A stretch of DNA of 64,000 nucleotides from Bradyrhizobium sp. CSA112 (GTDB lineage Bacteria; Pseudomonadota; Alphaproteobacteria; Rhizobiales; Xanthobacteraceae), in assembly GCF_029051645.1 (NCBI RefSeq), contig NZ_JAACFS010000001.1, positions 682,001 to 746,000 of the forward strand, written 5' to 3'. The notes below the pieces were generated by a model. The model made no database searches. It was given only the letters and a program-made list of their open reading frames with translations, and was not told the DNA's origin. A program made the position numbers and the translations under genes. Below are positions 60,909-64,000 of the stretch, one piece after another. Positions within the stretch are counted from its first letter, which is position 1, and every line of letters starts with the position of its first letter.

Positions 60909-62078
60909 ATGACAGCCAGCATTGTGGGGTGGGCGCACACGCCATTCGGCAAGTTCGACGCGGAAACCGTCGAAAGCCTCGTGGTCAAGGTGGCGACCGA
61001 CGCGCTGGCCGACGCCGGCATTTCTGCCGAAGACGTCGACGAGATCGTGCTCGGCCATTTCAACGCTGGTTTTTCGCCGCAGGATTTCACGGCCTCGCTG
61101 GTGCTTCAGGCCGACCCCAAACTGCGCTTCAAGCCGGCCACCCGGGTCGAGAACGCCTGCGCCACCGGTTCGGCGGCGGTGCATCAGGGTATCAGGGCGA
61201 TCGCCTCGGGCGCGGCGAAGATCGTGCTGGTAGTCGGCGTCGAGCAGATGACGCGGACGCCCTCGGCCGATATCGGGCGTTACCTCCTGAAAGCATCCTA
61301 TTTGCCCGAGGACGGCGACACCGTCGGCGGCTTTGCCGGGGTGTTCGGCAAGATCGCGCAAAGCTATTTCCAGAAATATGGCGACCAGTCGGACGCGCTG
61401 GCGATGATCGCTGCCAAGAACCACAAGAACGGCGTTGCCAACCCCTATGCGCAGTTGCGCAAGGATTTCGGCTATGAGTTCTGCCGCGCCGAGAGCGAGA
61501 AGAACCCGTTCGTGGCCGGCCCGCTGAAGCGCACCGATTGCTCGCTGGTGTCGGATGGCGCGGCAGCCCTGGTGCTGACGGATTTGGAAACCGCGAAGAC
61601 CATGGGCAAGGCGGTGAACTTCCGCGCCACCGCCCATGCGCAGGATTTCCTGCCGATGTCCAAGCGCGACATCCTGCAGTTCGAAGGCTGCACCGTGGCC
61701 TGGCAGCGCGCGCTGGCGCAGGCCGGCGTGCAGCTCTCCGATCTCTCCTTTGTCGAAACCCATGACTGCTTCACCGTCGCCGAACTGATCGAATATGAGG
61801 CAATGGGCCTGACGCCGCGCGGGCAGGGTGCCCGCGCTATCAAGGAAGGCTGGACCCAGAAAGACGGCAAGCTGCCGATCAATCCATCCGGCGGGTTGAA
61901 GGCCAAAGGCCACCCGATCGGCGCCACCGGCGTCTCCATGCACGTGATGAGCGCGATGCAGCTCGTCGGCCAGGCGCCCGAGGGCATGCAGCTCAAGAAT
62001 GCCAAGCTCGCCGGCATCTTCAACATGGGCGGTGCGGCGGTGGCGAACTACGTCTCCGTGCTGGAACCTGCGAAGTAG
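60909..62078 (+). CDS. Thiolase-family acetyl-CoA acetyltransferase (SCP-x type)
   Basis: 389 residues. Catalytic Cys in VENACATGSAA near residue 85, NPSGGLKAKGHPIGATG near 335 (His), and a terminal GGAAVAN in place of the usual CGG block. This final change is seen in SCP-x-like thiolases. It joins or splits acyl-CoA. Probably linked to the CoA transferase and acyl-CoA dehydrogenase downstream. Confidence 0.87.
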   Translation: MTASIVGWAHTPFGKFDAETVESLVVKVATDALADAGISAEDVDEIVLGHFNAGFSPQDFTASLVLQADPKLRFKPATRVENACATGSAAVHQGIRAIASGAAKIVLVVGVEQMTRTPSADIGRYLLKASYLPEDGDTVGGFAGVFGKIAQSYFQKYGDQSDALAMIAAKNHKNGVANPYAQLRKDFGYEFCRAESEKNPFVAGPLKRTDCSLVSDGAAALVLTDLETAKTMGKAVNFRATAHAQDFLPMSKRDILQFEGCTVAWQRALAQAGVQLSDLSFVETHDCFTVAELIEYEAMGLTPRGQGARAIKEGWTQKDGKLPINPSGGLKAKGHPIGATGVSMHVMSAMQLVGQAPEGMQLKNAKLAGIFNMGGAAVANYVSVLEPAK

Positions 62079-62107
62079 CCGCGAAACGTGCTATCGTAGC
62101 TATTATA

Positions 62108-62228
62108 GGGTGGGCAAAGGCGCGCTAGCGCCGGTGCCCACCCCTGAGTGCCGCGCGATGAGACTGGTGGGCACGCGGAGCCTGTCATCGGACGCGCATT
62201 TCGCGTGACCCGGTGGCTTTGCCCACCC
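62108..62228. repeat. Palindromic repeat, core family
   Basis: GGGTGGGCAAAG and CTTTGCCCACCC arms, with GGAGCCTGTCATCGG and ACCCGGTGG inside, the same core as at 8357 and 31185. Confidence 0.7.
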
Positions 62229-62251
62229 TACAATTTTCCGGAGCCTGCATC

Positions 62252-62467
62252 ATGGGTAACGAAAGTTCGCTGTCGCTGGCAGAGCTCAACAGCCGGATCA
62301 GGATTCTGGAAGACAATATCCGGCAGTTGATCGAACAGGCTGCCGCCGCCTCCGGCGAACGGAACGAAGCGCGCATCGCTGACCGCCTTAGCCAGCAGAA
62401 TGAAGAGCTGGAACGCCTGACCCGGGAGCGCGACGCGAGATCCCAGAACGAGCCGCCGAAGAAATAG
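62252..62467 (+). CDS. Small coiled-coil protein (SlyX-like size)
   Basis: 71 residues, almost all coiled coil (LAELNSRIRILEDNIRQLIEQ, LSQQNEELERLTRER). Family uncertain. Confidence 0.6.
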   Translation: MGNESSLSLAELNSRIRILEDNIRQLIEQAAAASGERNEARIADRLSQQNEELERLTRERDARSQNEPPKK

Positions 62468-62488
62468 CCGCCACAGGCATCGACCATC

Positions 62489-62602
62489 GTCGTCCCTGCG
62501 AACGCAGGGCCCATAACCACAGGCATTAATTGTCTTGGTAGGTGACTCATCGCTCAACGGAAGGGCCGCGGCGTATGGGTCCCTTGCGTTCGCAGGGACG
62601 AC
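62489..62602. repeat. Intergenic repeat, GTCGTCCC family, second copy
   Basis: GTCGTCCCTGCGAACGCAGGG, CCCATAACCAC, AATTGTC, GGCCGCGGCGTATGGGTCCC, then GGGACGAC. Layout as at 58091. Confidence 0.65.
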
Positions 62603-62709
62603 ATCGGTTGTTGGTCTCCAGCGCATACGTCCATACGTCCGGCGCGCTTGATCTTCCTAACCCGCTGCCGTTACTTGGCCGGAACGACAATCCGGGAGCG
62701 AATTGAGCC

Positions 62710-63912
62710 ATGGGACCATTGGAGGGCATCAAGGTCATCGACATGACGACCGTGCTGATGGGGCCCTATGCCACCCAGATGCTCGGCGATTACGGCGCTG
62801 ACGTCATCAAGGTGGAATCGCTCGATGGCGACGTGACGCGACAAATCGGGCCGACCCGCCATCCCGGCATGGGACCGGTATTCCTCAACACCAACCGCAG
62901 CAAGCGCTCGATTTGTCTCGATTTGAAGAAGCCCGCCGGGCGGAATGCCGTGTTGCGGCTGATCGGATCCGCCGACGTGCTGGTCTACAACGTGCGCCCG
63001 CAGGCGATGGCACGGCTGAATCTCGGCTACGACGTGGTGTCGAAAATCAACCCGCGGCTGATCTATGCCGGCGTGTTCGGCTTCGGCCAGGACGGGCCCT
63101 ATGCGGCAAAGCCTGCTTACGACGATCTGATCCAGGGCGCGACGGCACTGCCGGCGCTGATGGCGCAGACCGCCGATGGCGTGCCGCGCTATGTGCCGAA
63201 TGCGCTGGTCGACCGTATCGTCGGACTGACGGCGGTGGGCGCGATCTGCGCCAGCCTCGTCGATCGCAACCGTACTGGACGCGGCCAGCGCGTCGATATC
63301 CCGATGTTCGAAACCATGGCTGGGTTTGTGATGGGCGATCACATGGGCGGTCTCACCTATGAGCCGCCGCTCGACAAGGGCGGCTACGCCCGGCATCTGT
63401 CGCCGGATCGGCGCCCCTACAGGACCTCCGACGGCTACATCTGCGTGATCGTCTACAACGACAAGCAGTGGCAGAATTTCTTCGATGCAACGGGGCGAGA
63501 CGATCTCCGCGTCCATCCGAAATTTTCAACCTTCGCCGGCCGCGCCGCCAACATCGACACGGTCTATGCCGAACTGGCGCGCATTCTTGAGACCAAAACA
63601 ACGGCCGAATGGAGCGACATCCTGGAGAAGGCCGATGTGCCTGTTATGCCGATGCACGACCTCGAAAGCCTGCTCGGGGATCCCCACATCGTAGCGACCG
63701 ATTTCTTCCCGGTCGTCGATCATCCGACCGAGGGCCGCATCCGCAACATGAAGCCATCGGCGCGATTTTCGGAAACGCCGGTTGAAACGAAGCGGCTGGC
63801 CCCGCGCCTGAGCGAGCACGGCGCGGAAATCCTCCAGGAAGCCGGTTTTTCATCGGATGAGATCGCAGCGCTGGTGCGCGATGGCGTCACCAAGGCCGCG
63901 TTTAACACGTAA
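62710..63912 (+). CDS. CaiB/BaiF family (family III) CoA transferase
   Basis: 400 residues. GIKVIDMTTVLMGPYATQMLGDYGADVIKVE start, LNTNRSKRSICLDLKKPAGR, YAAKPAYDDLIQG with the nucleophile Asp, and QRVDIPMFETMAGF. Moves CoA between carboxylic acids, with an acyl-CoA dehydrogenase 11 bp downstream, so probably activates an acid for oxidation. Confidence 0.93.
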   Translation: MGPLEGIKVIDMTTVLMGPYATQMLGDYGADVIKVESLDGDVTRQIGPTRHPGMGPVFLNTNRSKRSICLDLKKPAGRNAVLRLIGSADVLVYNVRPQAMARLNLGYDVVSKINPRLIYAGVFGFGQDGPYAAKPAYDDLIQGATALPALMAQTADGVPRYVPNALVDRIVGLTAVGAICASLVDRNRTGRGQRVDIPMFETMAGFVMGDHMGGLTYEPPLDKGGYARHLSPDRRPYRTSDGYICVIVYNDKQWQNFFDATGRDDLRVHPKFSTFAGRAANIDTVYAELARILETKTTAEWSDILEKADVPVMPMHDLESLLGDPHIVATDFFPVVDHPTEGRIRNMKPSARFSETPVETKRLAPRLSEHGAEILQEAGFSSDEIAALVRDGVTKAAFNT

Positions 63913-63923
63913 GGATGGGATAG

Positions 63924-64000
63924 ATGGATTTTGCGCTGTCAGCCAACCAGGAATCGATCCGCGACGCGGTCGGCAAAATCTGCTCGCGCTTCGACGATGC
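63924..64000 (+). CDS. Acyl-CoA dehydrogenase, N-terminal fragment
   Basis: Only 25 codons before the window ends: MDFALSANQESIRDAVGKIC, typical of acyl-CoA dehydrogenases. AAGGATGG lies upstream as ribosome site. Confidence 0.75.
   Translation, partial: MDFALSANQESIRDAVGKICSRFDD

Overview
The window looks like the chromosome of a soil alphaproteobacterium close to Bradyrhizobium. It is GC-rich outside one island. It has orphan TctC (Bug) receptors, branched-chain-type ABC operons, ExbB-ExbD-TonB and many intergenic palindromes of the kind common in that group. Species cannot be fixed from the sequence alone.

Layout. 1-2.2 kb: end of an EAL-domain c-di-GMP phosphodiesterase and an MFS exporter. 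2.2-10.7 kb: an aromatic-catabolism cluster with a TctC receptor divergent from a TetR regulator, then a co-directional run of LigI-like amidohydrolase, second TctC, PIG-L (GalB-like) hydratase, LigK/GalC-type aldolase, Pht5-like protein, extradiol-type dioxygenase and P450. Together these resemble the lower protocatechuate/gallate 4,5-cleavage route, ending in pyruvate and oxaloacetate. 11.0-12.2 kb: a glutamate-receptor-like ion channel with an altered pore filter.

12.44-30.81 kb: an 18.4 kb integrated island bounded by a 17-bp direct repeat (12438-12454 and 30795-30811). The right copy is the 3' end of a tRNA-Gln(CTG) gene. The island carries a tyrosine integrase, a putative phage-type ssDNA-binding protein, a three-gene HEPN-like operon, a serine recombinase, a GYF-domain membrane protein, a stand-alone ATP-dependent DNA ligase, a SIR2-HerA defence pair, a mercury-resistance module with a frameshifted merT, a DUF2285-like protein and a large helicase. 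A short plus-strand repeat (consensus CCTNTACACAAGAGGC) recurs between its genes. CTAGGTGG octamers occur in pairs just inside both ends.

31.3-39.2 kb: an IalB-like protein, an RND efflux pair, and exbB-exbD-tonB. 39.3-46.4 kb: an aldehyde dehydrogenase and a five-gene branched-chain-type ABC importer, divergent from an AraC regulator. 46.5-48.6 kb: a C-tail-anchored protein, a site-2 protease homologue, a GFA protein and RidA. 48.6-60.9 kb: a sugar-acid regulon with two SDR dehydrogenases, an IlvD/Edd dehydratase, a LacI regulator, a sugar ABC importer, DenD-like dehydrogenase, KdgK-like kinase and KDPG aldolase. These would import a sugar or sugar acid, dehydrate it to a 2-keto-3-deoxy acid, phosphorylate it and split it. 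A near-palindrome centred on AGCGCT occurs both before the dehydratase and between the LacI gene and the importer. 60.9-64 kb: a thiolase, a small coiled-coil protein, a CaiB-type CoA transferase and the start of an acyl-CoA dehydrogenase.

The best candidates for less-described biology are the HEPN-like operon beside SIR2-HerA, the channel with the rewritten filter, and the repeat families.
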